Assembly: GCF_001648895.1 (NCBI RefSeq)
Contig: NZ_LXUF01000011.1
Span: 1 to 64,000, forward strand
Length of the DNA stretch: 64,000 bases
Reading direction: 5' to 3'
Origin: Methylovorus sp. MM2
GTDB taxonomy: Bacteria > Pseudomonadota > Gammaproteobacteria > Burkholderiales > Methylophilaceae
The notes under the pieces were generated by a model, which saw only the letters and a list, made by a program, of their open reading frames with translations, did no database searches and was not told the origin of the DNA. Each line of letters begins with the position of its first letter. Positions within the stretch are counted from its first letter, which is position 1. The position numbers and the translations under genes are program-made. Below are positions 9,810-18,961 of this stretch, piece by piece.

Positions 9810-10514
9810 TTAAGCTGATTTACGACGACGCGCCATAAAGCCTACCAGCCCTAAACCAAGCAATACCATGCCATAGGTTTCTGGTTCTGGTACGGCTGCA
9901 GTGAATATCACCAGATCCTGATAGCTAGCTGAAGTGATGTACTGGATATTGTAGCTGCCAGTATATGCCACGCCAGAATCACTCAGGCCAGTCAGCCAAG
10001 ACTGTGCAAGCGTCAATGCTGCAGAATTCGCAGTACCGCCAGTTGCAGCAAAGCTACCAGAGCCTAGGTTATAAGCACCTGAGCCTTCGAACATGATCTC
10101 CCATGTTGCGATCTGGAAAGCAGCTGATGTAGTCGCATCTGAAACCAAAGCGTAATACTTGTCACCCAACACACTGAGGTCAGTGGCTTTCGTGCTACCA
10201 AATGCACTCGTCAAGTTGCCATCAGTATAAGTTTGCGAGCTACCCCATGGCGCCAGATATTGCGCGATATCCACGCAATATGCGATAAAAGCGCTTGATG
10301 ATGTCGTACCTGCAAAACCACCGGCATATACAAACTCTGTCACGCTTGGACTGGTTGAAGAAATTGTCGTTGTAAGTGGGCTTGTATATGCAAAACCACC
10401 GACTGTAGCAGTAGTATCAGCAAATGCAGACTGACTTAAAACAGACATCCCGAGTAGAACGCTTCCCGCCAACAATGGTTTAATTGTTGCGGTCATCCCC
10501 TTGAAATTAACCAT
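9810..10514 (-). CDS. PEP-CTERM sorting domain-containing secreted protein
   Basis: A 234-residue exported protein of unknown function. It has an N-terminal signal peptide (hydrophobic LLAGSVLLGMSVLSQSAFA), a Ser/Thr/Gly/Ala-rich central domain and a C-terminal sorting signal from about 208: VPEPETYGMVLLGLGLVGF then ARRRKSA. Exosortase/EpsH normally cleaves this signal and the protein then goes to the cell surface or exopolysaccharide. The start ATG has AGGGG 6 nt upstream. No exosortase or EPS gene is in the window. A sigma-54 promoter candidate lies about 150 nt upstream and a terminator follows, so it is monocistronic. Confidence 0.92.
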   Translation of the reverse strand: MVNFKGMTATIKPLLAGSVLLGMSVLSQSAFADTTATVGGFAYTSPLTTTISSTSPSVTEFVYAGGFAGTTSSSAFIAYCVDIAQYLAPWGSSQTYTDGNLTSAFGSTKATDLSVLGDKYYALVSDATTSAAFQIATWEIMFEGSGAYNLGSGSFAATGGTANSAALTLAQSWLTGLSDSGVAYTGSYNIQYITSASYQDLVIFTAAVPEPETYGMVLLGLGLVGFMARRRKSA

Positions 10515-10660
10515 AACACCCCTGATAGAATAAATCTTTAATTAATGTTGAAAAACTGACAACATCGCTGATAAGTCATTCATTATTCACCAAGATATTG
10601 TTGAGATTCCCAGCAATACCGTTGGTTGACTATTGTTTTCTGGCGATGCAATCTATCTAC

Positions 10661-10676
10661 AGCAAAACTCAGGCCA
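10661..10676 (-). promoter_or_regulatory. Sigma-54 (-24/-12) promoter candidate for the PEP-CTERM gene
   Basis: On the minus strand TGGCCTGAGTTTTGCT matches the RpoN consensus TGGCACG-N4-TTGCT at both invariant dinucleotides: GG at 10674-10675 and GC at 10662-10663, with the required 10-nt spacing. The transcript would start near 10650 and carry a leader of about 135 nt. PEP-CTERM genes in other betaproteobacteria are known to depend on RpoN with the PrsK/PrsR two-component system, so context supports the call. Confidence 0.6.
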
Positions 10677-10753
10677 GTTTTCTGATGGTGCCTTGTAGAG
10701 ATGTGTGTTGTTTTTTCAAAGAATTAAAGCATGAAGAATGTTAAAATAAGCAC

Positions 10754-11359
10754 ATGTTTACTGGCATCGTTCAGGCCCTAGGCCAAATCACTGAAATCAC
10801 CCCCTTAGCTGAAGATCTACGCCTGCGAGTGGATTGCGGCACGCTTGATATGTCAGATGTCGCTATTGGCGATAGCATTTGTGTCAATGGCGTATGCCTG
10901 ACAGCCATCAGCTTAGCTGAAAAACACTTTGAAGCGCATGTGTCTAAAGAGACGCTCTCTTGCACCGTTGGGCTGGATACTCCGCGCGCAGTCAACCTTG
11001 AAAAAGCATTGAGGTTCTCTGACAGGTTAGGCGGCCATATCGTCAGCGGTCATGTCGATGGCGTTGGCCAGATTGTCCGCTTTGAACCTGTTGGCGATTG
11101 CATCCTGTTGGCGGTACGTGCACCACATGCGCTATCTCGCTACGTTGCGATCAAAGGTTCAATTACCATCGATGGGGTAAGCCTCACAGTCAACACCGTG
11201 GATAAAGATAGCTTTAGCGTAAACCTCATCCCGCATACATTGTCTGTGACCTCATTAAAAAGCCTTGGTGTTGGCAGTCGTGTCAACCTTGAAGTTGACC
11301 TTATCGCCCGCTACGTGGATCGCATGACGCAATGGAATAACGAAGGAGATAGCGCCTGA
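10754..11359 (+). CDS. ribE: Riboflavin synthase alpha subunit
   Basis: Dismutates two 6,7-dimethyl-8-ribityllumazines into riboflavin. At 201 residues it has the usual two lumazine-binding repeats (about 1-97 and 98-195), begins MFTGIVQALG as is typical, and has the repeat motifs VCLTAI (near 50) and SLTVN (near 145). Its stop overlaps the ribBX start by one base. I see no FMN riboswitch in the 239 bp before it. Confidence 0.96.
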   Translation: MFTGIVQALGQITEITPLAEDLRLRVDCGTLDMSDVAIGDSICVNGVCLTAISLAEKHFEAHVSKETLSCTVGLDTPRAVNLEKALRFSDRLGGHIVSGHVDGVGQIVRFEPVGDCILLAVRAPHALSRYVAIKGSITIDGVSLTVNTVDKDSFSVNLIPHTLSVTSLKSLGVGSRVNLEVDLIARYVDRMTQWNNEGDSA

Positions 11360-12453
11360 TGTACGAGTCAATACGTCCGACACAGGAAATCATCGAAGAA
11401 ATACGCCAAGGCCGCATGGTGATCCTAGTAGATGAAGAGGACAGGGAAAATGAAGGCGACCTCGTGCTCGCTGCTCAATTCGCTACGCCAGAACATATCA
11501 ATTTCATGGCAAAGCACGGGCGTGGACTGATTTGCCTGACGCTATCGGAAGCACGTTGTGAACAGCTTGACCTGCCACAGATGGTGCAGAAGAACGGCGC
11601 GCCACTTGGCACTGCATTCACTGTTTCGATAGAAGCCGCAGAAGGTGTGACGACAGGTATATCAGCGGGTGACCGAGCGCGTACCATTCAAGCCGCTGTC
11701 GCCAAAAATGCTAGCGCGAAAGACATTGTGAGCCCCGGGCATATATTTCCGCTCACCGCAGAAAATGGCGGTGTACTTGTACGTGCCGGCCATACAGAAG
11801 CAGGTTGCGACCTTGCGGCACTCGCTGGCTTCGAACCTGCATCGGTCATATGTGAGATATTAAAAGATGACGGTAGCATGGCACGCTTGCCAGATCTCAT
11901 GGAATTCGCAAAACAACATGAAATCAAGATCGGTACAATCGCTGACCTGATTCGCTATCGCAACGAGACAGAATGCTTAGTAAAACGTACAGCCGAACGC
12001 ACTATCGCAACCCCATATGGCAAGATGCGCCTGATCGCTTACAGTGACATCATCGCCAACGAGACACATCTTGCCTTAGTGAAGGGTACCCCAACTCCAG
12101 ATGTAGAGGTGCTTGTGCGTGTGCATGAACCACTTTCCGTGTTTGACTTACTGGACAGCTCCAGCCGTTCTCATTCATGGAATGCCTTAAAAGCCATGGA
12201 AACCATACAAAAATCCGAGTGTGGTGTGATCATTCTATTACGCGGAGAGGAAGACGGCGCAGGCTTGGTAAATCGCATACAACAGGCGGATGAACCGATC
12301 AGGCCTAAACAGGATTTACGTAATTATGGCATCGGCTCGCAGATATTGCTCGACCTCGGTGTACGCAAAATGAAACTGCTGGCAACGCCGAGAAAGATGC
12401 CAAGCATGGTCGGCTTCGGTCTAGAAGTGACAGGATATCTCGAAGCACCCTAA
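11359..12453 (+). CDS. ribB: 3,4-dihydroxy-2-butanone 4-phosphate synthase with degenerate GTP cyclohydrolase II-like domain (RibBX)
   Basis: The N-terminal domain (about 1-205) is a RibB, which makes the four-carbon unit of riboflavin from ribulose 5-phosphate. It shows the metal-binding [11 protein letters not shown] at 25-35 and [17 protein letters not shown] near 145. The C-terminal 160 residues resemble GTP cyclohydrolase II, including [17 protein letters not shown], but the zinc-binding cysteine cluster (normally ECLTGDVFGSxRCDCG) is replaced by [21 protein letters not shown] hydrolysis is therefore unlikely, and a separate RibA should exist elsewhere. This fits the known RibBX class, where the domain may modulate RibB. 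It is cotranscribed with ribE. Confidence 0.93.
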   Translation: MYESIRPTQEIIEEIRQGRMVILVDEEDRENEGDLVLAAQFATPEHINFMAKHGRGLICLTLSEARCEQLDLPQMVQKNGAPLGTAFTVSIEAAEGVTTGISAGDRARTIQAAVAKNASAKDIVSPGHIFPLTAENGGVLVRAGHTEAGCDLAALAGFEPASVICEILKDDGSMARLPDLMEFAKQHEIKIGTIADLIRYRNETECLVKRTAERTIATPYGKMRLIAYSDIIANETHLALVKGTPTPDVEVLVRVHEPLSVFDLLDSSSRSHSWNALKAMETIQKSECGVIILLRGEEDGAGLVNRIQQADEPIRPKQDLRNYGIGSQILLDLGVRKMKLLATPRKMPSMVGFGLEVTGYLEAP

Positions 12454-12507
12454 ACTCTACTTAAGAATATTGTCTATCCTAATGATTTTTATGAGATAAT
12501 ACGCGCC

Positions 12508-13068
12508 GTGGAAAATGTAAACTTTACTGGTCATTTTTTGATTGCGATGCCCGCAATGACTGACCCATATTTCGCAAAATCAGTTACCTATATCTGCGAG
12601 CATAACGCAGATGGCGCCATGGGGATTGTCATCAATCGCCCCATCGAAATGACGCATGATGCCCTATTCGGGCAAATCAATCTTAAGCTGAATGATAACC
12701 CTATCGCCAACCAGCCAGTTCATTTTGGCGGCCCTGTGCAGATAGATCGCGGCTTTGTGTTGCATCAACCTGCTGGTGAATGGCAGTCGACGATTGCCAT
12801 CGCTGGGGACATCGCACTGACCACCTCAAAAGATATTTTGGAGGCAGTGGCAAATGGCAGCGGCCCAGAGAAGATATTGATCACTTTGGGCTATGCTGGG
12901 TGGGCAGCAGGCCAAATAGAAAAAGAGATGGCAGCAAACGCCTGGCTGTCAGTACAAGCAGAAGACTCCGTCATATTCGACCTGCCAAGCGCAGAAAAAC
13001 TGACTGCTGCAATGGGTCTGTTGGGGCTTGATTTTGCCAGCCTTTCTGAAGAGGCTGGACATGCTTGA
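12508..13068 (+). CDS. yqgE: YqgE/AlgH family protein (UPF0301)
   Basis: A 186-residue cytoplasmic protein of the UPF0301 family. It has the family start ([21 protein letters not shown]) in split form and the segments [11 protein letters not shown] near 38 and FGGPV near 75. Its biochemical role is not established; AlgH was linked to alginate regulation in Pseudomonas. The start codon is GTG at 12508. It overlaps the start of ruvX by 8 nt and begins the yqgE-ruvX-pyrR-pyrB-pyrC' run, an order widely kept in beta- and gammaproteobacteria. Confidence 0.93.
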   Translation: MENVNFTGHFLIAMPAMTDPYFAKSVTYICEHNADGAMGIVINRPIEMTHDALFGQINLKLNDNPIANQPVHFGGPVQIDRGFVLHQPAGEWQSTIAIAGDIALTTSKDILEAVANGSGPEKILITLGYAGWAAGQIEKEMAANAWLSVQAEDSVIFDLPSAEKLTAAMGLLGLDFASLSEEAGHA

Positions 13069-13603
13069 TATGGTCAGCATAAAACCTCAGCCCTCTATCG
13101 ATGCCACACTGCTCAAAACAATCAATAACGATCCATCCAAGCAATTAGCGCTTACCGCGCAAGGTACTGCCTTAGCCTTTGATTTTGGTGAAAAAAGAAT
13201 CGGTATTGCTATAGGTGAGCATCTGCTCGGCATCGCACACCCGCTCACCACAATAGATACTGAAGGCAATAATGAACGCTTCGAGCTCATCAGCAAGTTG
13301 ATTGCCGAATGGACACCTAGCGTGCTGATCGTTGGTTTACCACTCTCTATGGATGGGGAAGAACATGCGACTACCATGCTGTGTAAGAAATTCGCGCGCA
13401 GACTGGATGGCCGCTTTGATCTACCCGTTGTCATGATAGATGAACGATTAAGCTCCGCTGAAGCGAGCCAATCACTTAAAGAAGTCGGCATTGGCGGACG
13501 CAAACAAAAACCATTGATAGACCAAGTCGCTGCACAACATATATTGCAATCATATTTTGATATCGTCGCTAGCCACAATCCATTATCAGGAGCTTTGTCA
13601 TGA
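13061..13603 (+). CDS. ruvX: Putative pre-16S rRNA nuclease YqgF/RuvX with N-terminal extension
   Basis: An RNase H-like fold enzyme, thought to mature the 5' end of 16S rRNA. The core begins [16 protein letters not shown], carrying the first catalytic Asp, followed by GLPLSMDG and the DERLSS and [10 protein letters not shown] segments. I place the start at ATG 13061 (180 residues) because AGAGG lies 6 nt upstream and it overlaps the yqgE stop by 8 nt. This leaves about 35 residues before the core, which most relatives of 138-150 residues lack. An in-frame start at 13028 would overlap yqgE by 41 nt and is less likely. Confidence 0.92.
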   Translation: MLDMVSIKPQPSIDATLLKTINNDPSKQLALTAQGTALAFDFGEKRIGIAIGEHLLGIAHPLTTIDTEGNNERFELISKLIAEWTPSVLIVGLPLSMDGEEHATTMLCKKFARRLDGRFDLPVVMIDERLSSAEASQSLKEVGIGGRKQKPLIDQVAAQHILQSYFDIVASHNPLSGALS

Positions 13604-14103
13604 AGCCCAACTTGCCGAATGCAGAAGCACTTTTGAGCGACTTGGCAATCCAGCTCAAACCACTCATCAAACCAGAAACAGCGCTCGTCGGCATCCATAG
13701 CGGTGGTGTTTGGCTACTTGACCGTTTACTGCCAATACTAGGTGCAGATATCCCGCATGGCGTACTGGATGTCTCGTTCTACCGGGATGATTTTCAACAA
13801 CGTGGATTACACACTGAACCCAAGCCTTCGCAGATCAACTTTGATGTAAAAGATCGGCACATCATTCTGGTCGATGATGTCTTCTACACAGGCCGCACTA
13901 TACGCGCGGCGATGAATGAGCTATTCGATTACGGCAGGCCGGCAAGCATCAGCCTAGCAGTGCTAGTCAATCGCGGCGGTCGGGAGTTACCTATCGCACC
14001 CCAGATCAGCACCTACGAGATCGACCTGCCAATAAATTCGAACCTACAACTGCTACGCAAGGAAGATGGTAGTTTTTATCTGCAACTGGAAGAAAGCGTT
14101 TAA
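13600..14103 (+). CDS. pyrR: Bifunctional pyr regulator / uracil phosphoribosyltransferase PyrR
   Basis: A 167-residue type I phosphoribosyltransferase fold with the PRPP-binding loop [19 protein letters not shown] at about 87-105. In Gram-positives PyrR binds pyr mRNA. In proteobacteria it often stands before pyrB and its regulatory role is less clear. It overlaps ruvX by 4 nt (ATGA) and its stop overlaps the pyrB start by 1 nt. I see no attenuator or PyrR-binding hairpin inside these tight junctions, so any RNA-level control would have to act upstream of yqgE. Confidence 0.95.
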   Translation: MKPNLPNAEALLSDLAIQLKPLIKPETALVGIHSGGVWLLDRLLPILGADIPHGVLDVSFYRDDFQQRGLHTEPKPSQINFDVKDRHIILVDDVFYTGRTIRAAMNELFDYGRPASISLAVLVNRGGRELPIAPQISTYEIDLPINSNLQLLRKEDGSFYLQLEESV

Positions 14104-15053
14104 TGCGTAATCCACAACTGACAAGTGACGGCAAACTCAAACATCTATTAACGATAGACGGGCTGCCAAGAAATATCCTTAACCAGATACTGGATACAGC
14201 GGAATCTTTTGTCGGTGTAGCAGAACGGGAAGTAAAAAAAGTACCTCTGCTGCGAGGCAAGACCGTCTGTAATATATTCTTTGAAAACAGTACGCGCACC
14301 CGCACGACGTTCGAGATCGCCGCCAAACGCCTGTCAGCTGACGTCATCAACCTCAACGTCAACACCTCTTCGCAAGCCAAGGGTGAGACGATTATGGATA
14401 CCATTGATAACCTGACCGCCATGCATGCAGACATGTTCGTTATCCGCCATGCCCAGTCAGGCGCGGCACACTTCATCGCCCAACATGTAGAACCACACAT
14501 TCACGTCATCAATGCAGGTGATGGTCGGCACGCACATCCCACACAAGGTTTACTGGATGTCTTTACAGTACGCCGTTACAAGCCAGACATGCATAATCTA
14601 CGCGTTGCCATCATTGGTGATGTGTTGCACTCCCGTGTCGCCAGATCTGAGATTCACGCACTTACCACGCTAGGCGTGCCAGAAGTCCGCGTGATTGCTC
14701 CCAAAACTTTACTACCCGCGCATGTTGAAAAACTGGGCGTTCATGTCTATCACGATATGAAAGAAGGCCTGAAAGATGTTGATGTCATCATGATGTTACG
14801 CTTACAGAACGAGCGGATGAACGGTGCCCTGCTGCCAAGCGCTCAGGAATACTTCAAATGTTTTGGCCTGACGCAGGAAAAACTCGCTTACGCAAAACCG
14901 GATGCCATTGTCATGCACCCCGGCCCAATGAATCGTGGTGTAGAGATAGACTCCGCTGTCGCAGATGGCAGCCAATCGGTCATCTTGCCGCAAGTCACCT
15001 ATGGTATTGCGGTGCGCATGGCCGTGATGAGCATCTTGGCGGGAAATAGCTAA
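14103..15053 (+). CDS. pyrB: Aspartate carbamoyltransferase catalytic subunit
   Basis: Condenses carbamoyl phosphate and aspartate in pyrimidine synthesis. Its 316 residues contain the carbamoyl-phosphate loop [13 protein letters not shown] near 60, [16 protein letters not shown] near 138, and [13 protein letters not shown] near the C-terminus. No PyrI regulatory subunit is present. It overlaps the next gene (pyrC') by 1 nt. In Pseudomonas PyrB forms a dodecamer with a catalytically dead PyrC', and the neighbouring gene here has the same inactivation. Confidence 0.97.
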   Translation: MRNPQLTSDGKLKHLLTIDGLPRNILNQILDTAESFVGVAEREVKKVPLLRGKTVCNIFFENSTRTRTTFEIAAKRLSADVINLNVNTSSQAKGETIMDTIDNLTAMHADMFVIRHAQSGAAHFIAQHVEPHIHVINAGDGRHAHPTQGLLDVFTVRRYKPDMHNLRVAIIGDVLHSRVARSEIHALTTLGVPEVRVIAPKTLLPAHVEKLGVHVYHDMKEGLKDVDVIMMLRLQNERMNGALLPSAQEYFKCFGLTQEKLAYAKPDAIVMHPGPMNRGVEIDSAVADGSQSVILPQVTYGIAVRMAVMSILAGNS

Positions 15054-16330
15054 TGAAAAAACTAATCAAGAATGGGCGTTTGATAGACCCGATCAACGGC
15101 ATAGATGCGATAAAAGATGTTTATATCGCTGCGGGCAAGATCGTAGGGATAGGCGACGAATTACCAGAAGGATTCATTCCAAACAAGATCATCGATGCTG
15201 CTGGCCTGATCGTCTGTCCGGGCTTGGTTGACCTGTCAGCTCGCTTGCGAGAGCCAGGCTTTGAATATAAAGCCACACTCGAAAGCGAGATGCGTGCGGC
15301 GACAGCAGGTGGCATCACTAGCTTAGCCTGCCCACCAGATACAGACCCTGTTCTGGATGAGCCGGGCTTGGTAGAGATGCTGAAACATCGTGCGAAGCAG
15401 CTCAACCTGACCCATGTCTATCCGCTGGGTGCACTCACGCGCCAGCTTGCTGGTAGCCAATTGACTGAAATGAGCGAATTGACCGAGGCAGGCTGCGTTG
15501 GCTTCTCACAAGCAGACATCGCCATTACCGATACACAAGTGCTATGGCGCGCCATGCAATATGCAGCCACCTTCGGATTCACCGTCTGGTTACGTCCAGA
15601 AGAGCATTATTTGGCTAAAGGCGGCTTGGCACATGATGGTGAAGTATCTGCCCGCTTGGGATTGAAAGGCATACCTGCAACAGCAGAAACCCTAGCGATT
15701 GCAACCATCTTGAGGTTAGCAAAAGATACTGGCGCAAAAGTACATTTATGCCGCTTATCTACCGCTGAAGGCGTCGATATGGTACGTGATGCGAAGCAAC
15801 AGGGCTTGGCGATCACTTGCGATATCAGTACCAACCACCTGCACTTGACCGAACATGATATTGGCTTTTTCGATGCAAACTTTCACCTTAAACCACCCCT
15901 CCGCAGCCAACGTGATAAAGATGCCCTAATTGCCGGACTGCGTGATGGCAGCATAGACGCTGCATGCTCCGACCATACACCAGTTGATGATGATGCGAAG
16001 TTACTGCCTTTTGGAGAGTCCGAAGCAGGCGCGACAGGGCTTGAGCTGATGTTGCCCCTCACCCTAAAATGGGCAAGCGAAAATAAAGTGCCATTAATCG
16101 ATGCGCTCACCCGTATCACCAGCGCACCCGCAAAGATACTAGGGATTGATGCCGGGCATCTCAGCTTGAATGCTGACGCAGATATTTGCATCTTCGACCC
16201 GGAACATTACTGGAAAATAGAGCCCGCAGCACTCATCAGCCAAGGCAAGAACAGCCCTTTCCTAGGATTAGAGCTAGCTGGCAAGGTACGTTACACGCTC
16301 GTCAACGGTCACTTGGTACATCAAGCATAA
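15053..16330 (+). CDS. pyrX: Dihydroorotase-like protein PyrC' (probably non-catalytic)
   Basis: A 425-residue amidohydrolase-fold protein similar to type I dihydroorotase. The metal-binding HxH of the N-terminal PGLVDxHxHLREPG motif is replaced: the sequence reads PGLVDLSARLREPG, with Ser62 and Arg64 where histidines belong. Other segments such as ACSDHTPVDDDAK and FGESEAGATGLELMLPL are kept. Such PyrC' proteins are structural partners that PyrB needs for activity. A functional PyrC must be encoded elsewhere. It starts at the overlapping TAATG of pyrB. Confidence 0.92.
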   Translation: MKKLIKNGRLIDPINGIDAIKDVYIAAGKIVGIGDELPEGFIPNKIIDAAGLIVCPGLVDLSARLREPGFEYKATLESEMRAATAGGITSLACPPDTDPVLDEPGLVEMLKHRAKQLNLTHVYPLGALTRQLAGSQLTEMSELTEAGCVGFSQADIAITDTQVLWRAMQYAATFGFTVWLRPEEHYLAKGGLAHDGEVSARLGLKGIPATAETLAIATILRLAKDTGAKVHLCRLSTAEGVDMVRDAKQQGLAITCDISTNHLHLTEHDIGFFDANFHLKPPLRSQRDKDALIAGLRDGSIDAACSDHTPVDDDAKLLPFGESEAGATGLELMLPLTLKWASENKVPLIDALTRITSAPAKILGIDAGHLSLNADADICIFDPEHYWKIEPAALISQGKNSPFLGLELAGKVRYTLVNGHLVHQA

Positions 16331-16333
16331 ACC

Positions 16334-16666
16334 ATGGATCTGCTCAAAACACTCATCTTATTCGTCGGCACCGCATTGGCCGAGATTATCGGCTGCTACT
16401 TACCTTACCTTTGGCTGAGAGAGAATAAGCCAATCTGGCTATTGATTCCGGCAGCCATTAGTCTGGCGATTTTTGCATGGCTGCTTACATTACATCCTCA
16501 AGCCAGTGGTCGTGTGTATGCAGCGTATGGCGGAGTGTATATTACGGTTGCACTAGGCTGGCTTTGGGCGGTTGATTCGGTCAAACCCAACCTCACAGAC
16601 TATATCGGTGTTGCATTCTGCCTGACAGGCATGGCGGTCATCATGCTAGGCTCCCGCAGCGCTTAA
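16334..16666 (+). CDS. ynfA: YnfA family small membrane protein (UPF0060)
   Basis: A 110-residue inner-membrane protein with four predicted helices, beginning [18 protein letters not shown]. The conserved [15 protein letters not shown] (residues 15-29) and [12 protein letters not shown] (about 59-70) are family signatures. It resembles small multidrug resistance proteins in size and topology, and some relatives have been linked to efflux, but the function here is not known. It starts 3 nt after pyrC' and ends 3 bp from the convergent pilU. Confidence 0.93.
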   Translation: MDLLKTLILFVGTALAEIIGCYLPYLWLRENKPIWLLIPAAISLAIFAWLLTLHPQASGRVYAAYGGVYITVALGWLWAVDSVKPNLTDYIGVAFCLTGMAVIMLGSRSA

Positions 16667-16669
16667 GCT

Positions 16670-17806
16670 TTACACAATCCCCAGCCCACCCAAGCCTGCT
16701 GCCAGATCTTTATCTTGTGCACCGTGCCCTTCAAGCTTAATCTTGAGACGTACATCATTGACTGAGTCCGCATTGCGCAATGCATCTTCGTAACTGATCT
16801 GTCCTGTTTCATGTAACTCAAACAAAGCTTGGTCAAAAGTCTGCATCCCTAGCTCTCTCGATTTAGACATGATTTCCTTGATCTCATGCACATCCCCCTT
16901 GAAGATGAGATCAGAGATTAATGGTGAATTCAGCATGATCTCCACCGCAGCAGCACGACCGACGCCATCGACTTTTGGAATCAAGCGCTGGGAGATGAAT
17001 GCCTTCACGTTCAGCGATAAATCCATCAACAACTGATGGCGGCGCTCTTCGGGGAAGAAGTTGATAATACGATCCAGTGCCTGATTGGTACTATTGGCAT
17101 GCAAAGTTGCCATGCATAAGTGCCCTGTTTCAGCAAAAGCAATCGCATAGTCCATCGTTTCGCGATCTCGTATCTCACCGATCAAAATCACATCCGGTGC
17201 TTGGCGCAATGTGTTTTTAAGTGCCGCAAACCAGTTATCAGTATCTACGCCGACTTCACGCTGCGTCACGATACAGTTCTTATGTTCATGTACAAATTCA
17301 ACAGGGTCTTCAATAGTAATAATGTGACCGTAACTATTTTCGTTACGGTAGCCGATCATCGCAGCCAAAGAGGTTGATTTACCAGAGCCTGTACCGCCGA
17401 CCAGAATCACTAAGCCACGCTTGGTCATCGCCACATCGCGTAATACTTCAGGCAGGTTCAATTCTTCAAACTTAGGGATCTTGGTTGTGATGGTACGGAA
17501 AACAAGACCTGTAGAGCCGCGCTGCACAAAAGCATTGACCCGGAAGCGGGCAACGCTTGGAATGCTGATAGCAAAGTTACATTCCCGTGTGGCATCGAAC
17601 TCAGACGCCTGTTTATCATTCATGATGGCACGCGCGATCTCACGCGCATGCTGGGCAGTGAGCGCTTGGCTAGTAACTGGCGTCATCTTGCCATCGATCT
17701 TCATCGCAGGGGGGAAACCAGCCGTGATGAACAAGTCGGAAGCGTTTTTCCCTATCATCATGCGTAATAAATCAAAAACGAATTTCTCTGCCTGACCTTG
17801 ATCCAT
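16670..17806 (-). CDS. pilU: Type IV pilus retraction ATPase PilU
   Basis: An accessory hexameric ATPase for pilus retraction. It has 378 residues with Walker A GGTGSGKST near 137, the Asp box ITIEDPVEFVH, the Walker B LIGEIRDRETMDYA and the His box TGHLCMATLHAN. It lacks the PilT AIRNLIRE motif, reading SPLISDLIFKGD there, which separates it from PilT. It follows pilT by 55 nt in the same direction. PilU usually needs PilT for function. Confidence 0.94.
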   Translation of the reverse strand: MDQGQAEKFVFDLLRMMIGKNASDLFITAGFPPAMKIDGKMTPVTSQALTAQHAREIARAIMNDKQASEFDATRECNFAISIPSVARFRVNAFVQRGSTGLVFRTITTKIPKFEELNLPEVLRDVAMTKRGLVILVGGTGSGKSTSLAAMIGYRNENSYGHIITIEDPVEFVHEHKNCIVTQREVGVDTDNWFAALKNTLRQAPDVILIGEIRDRETMDYAIAFAETGHLCMATLHANSTNQALDRIINFFPEERRHQLLMDLSLNVKAFISQRLIPKVDGVGRAAAVEIMLNSPLISDLIFKGDVHEIKEIMSKSRELGMQTFDQALFELHETGQISYEDALRNADSVNDVRLKIKLEGHGAQDKDLAAGLGGLGIV

Positions 17807-17861
17807 GATTTAACCCTGAGTTTTTATCTATTTTTAATTAATTTGAAGTGAGGAGCGATGA

Positions 17862-18905
17862 CTATCCGCCAAAAGTTTCTTTATTCGATGCTTTTGCGCG
17901 CGCTTCACCAATAGAGATGATGTTACGACGGACTAGATCCTGCAAATTCTGATCCAAGGTCTGCATCCCCACATTTTGGCCAGTTTGAATCGCAGAATAC
18001 ATCTGGGCGATCTTGTTTTCGCGAATCAGATTACGAATCGCAGGCGTACCAATCATGATCTCATGGGCAGCCACTCGGCCTTGTTCATCTTTGGTTTTAC
18101 AGAGCGTCTGTGAAATAACCGCACGCAACGACTCAGAAAGCATGGACCGCACCATTTCTTTTTCAGCAGCCGGAAATACGTCCACGATACGGTCAATCGT
18201 CTTAGCTGCTGAACTGGTATGCAAGGTACCGAATACCAAGTGCCCTGTTTCGGCAGCACTCAATGCCAAACGAATCGTTTCAAGATCCCGCATTTCACCA
18301 ACCAGAATCACATCAGGATCTTCACGCAATGCAGAACGTAGCGCGTTATTGAATGAGAGTGTATGTGGGCCAACTTCACGCTGGTTAATCAGGCATTTCT
18401 TGGAGGTATGAACAAATTCGATCGGGTCTTCAACAGTGAGAATATGCCCCATCTCATTTTCGTTAACATAGTCAACCATCGCAGCGAGCGTGGTTGATTT
18501 ACCTGACCCAGTAGGCCCAGTCACTAGCACGATACCGCGTGGATTTTGGGCAATATCTTTAAAAATGGGTGGGCAGCCAAGCTGCTCCATGGAAAGAATC
18601 TTGGATGGAATCGTCCGGAAGACAGCACCAGAACCTCGATTCTGGTTAAAAGCATTCACACGGAAACGGGCTAGATTAGGAATCTCAAATGAGAAGTCAC
18701 ACTCAAGCGTCTCTTCATATACCTTGCGCTGGCCATCATTCATGATGTCATACACCATGTCATGCACTTGGCTATGATCCATCGATGGCAAGTTAATCTT
18801 ACGTATATCCCCATGCACACGGATCATTGGAGGCAACCCTGCTGACAGATGCAAGTCAGATGCTTTATTTTTGACCGAAAATGCCAGTAAATCTGAAATA
18901 TCCAC
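17862..18905 (-). CDS. pilT: Type IV pilus retraction ATPase PilT
   Basis: Disassembles the pilus fibre to drive twitching and DNA uptake. It has 347 residues, with Walker A GPTGSGKSTT near 130, LTVEDPIEFVH, the Walker B ILVGEMRDLET and the C-terminal TPAIRNLIRE motif that is diagnostic for PilT. It is divergent from yggS (56 bp between start codons), a common proteobacterial arrangement. It heads the pilT-pilU pair. Confidence 0.96.
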   Translation of the reverse strand: MDISDLLAFSVKNKASDLHLSAGLPPMIRVHGDIRKINLPSMDHSQVHDMVYDIMNDGQRKVYEETLECDFSFEIPNLARFRVNAFNQNRGSGAVFRTIPSKILSMEQLGCPPIFKDIAQNPRGIVLVTGPTGSGKSTTLAAMVDYVNENEMGHILTVEDPIEFVHTSKKCLINQREVGPHTLSFNNALRSALREDPDVILVGEMRDLETIRLALSAAETGHLVFGTLHTSSAAKTIDRIVDVFPAAEKEMVRSMLSESLRAVISQTLCKTKDEQGRVAAHEIMIGTPAIRNLIRENKIAQMYSAIQTGQNVGMQTLDQNLQDLVRRNIISIGEARAKASNKETFGG

Positions 18906-18961
18906 AGAGCGCTCCTGATATAATTTTTAAGTAAATTTTTACGATAGCTAATGAAGTGATT

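Noticed and set aside
10515-10753. FMN riboswitch before ribE
   Set aside because: The conserved RFN sequence blocks (such as AGGGTGAAATTCCC and GACCGGCGGT) are absent in this 239-bp gap.
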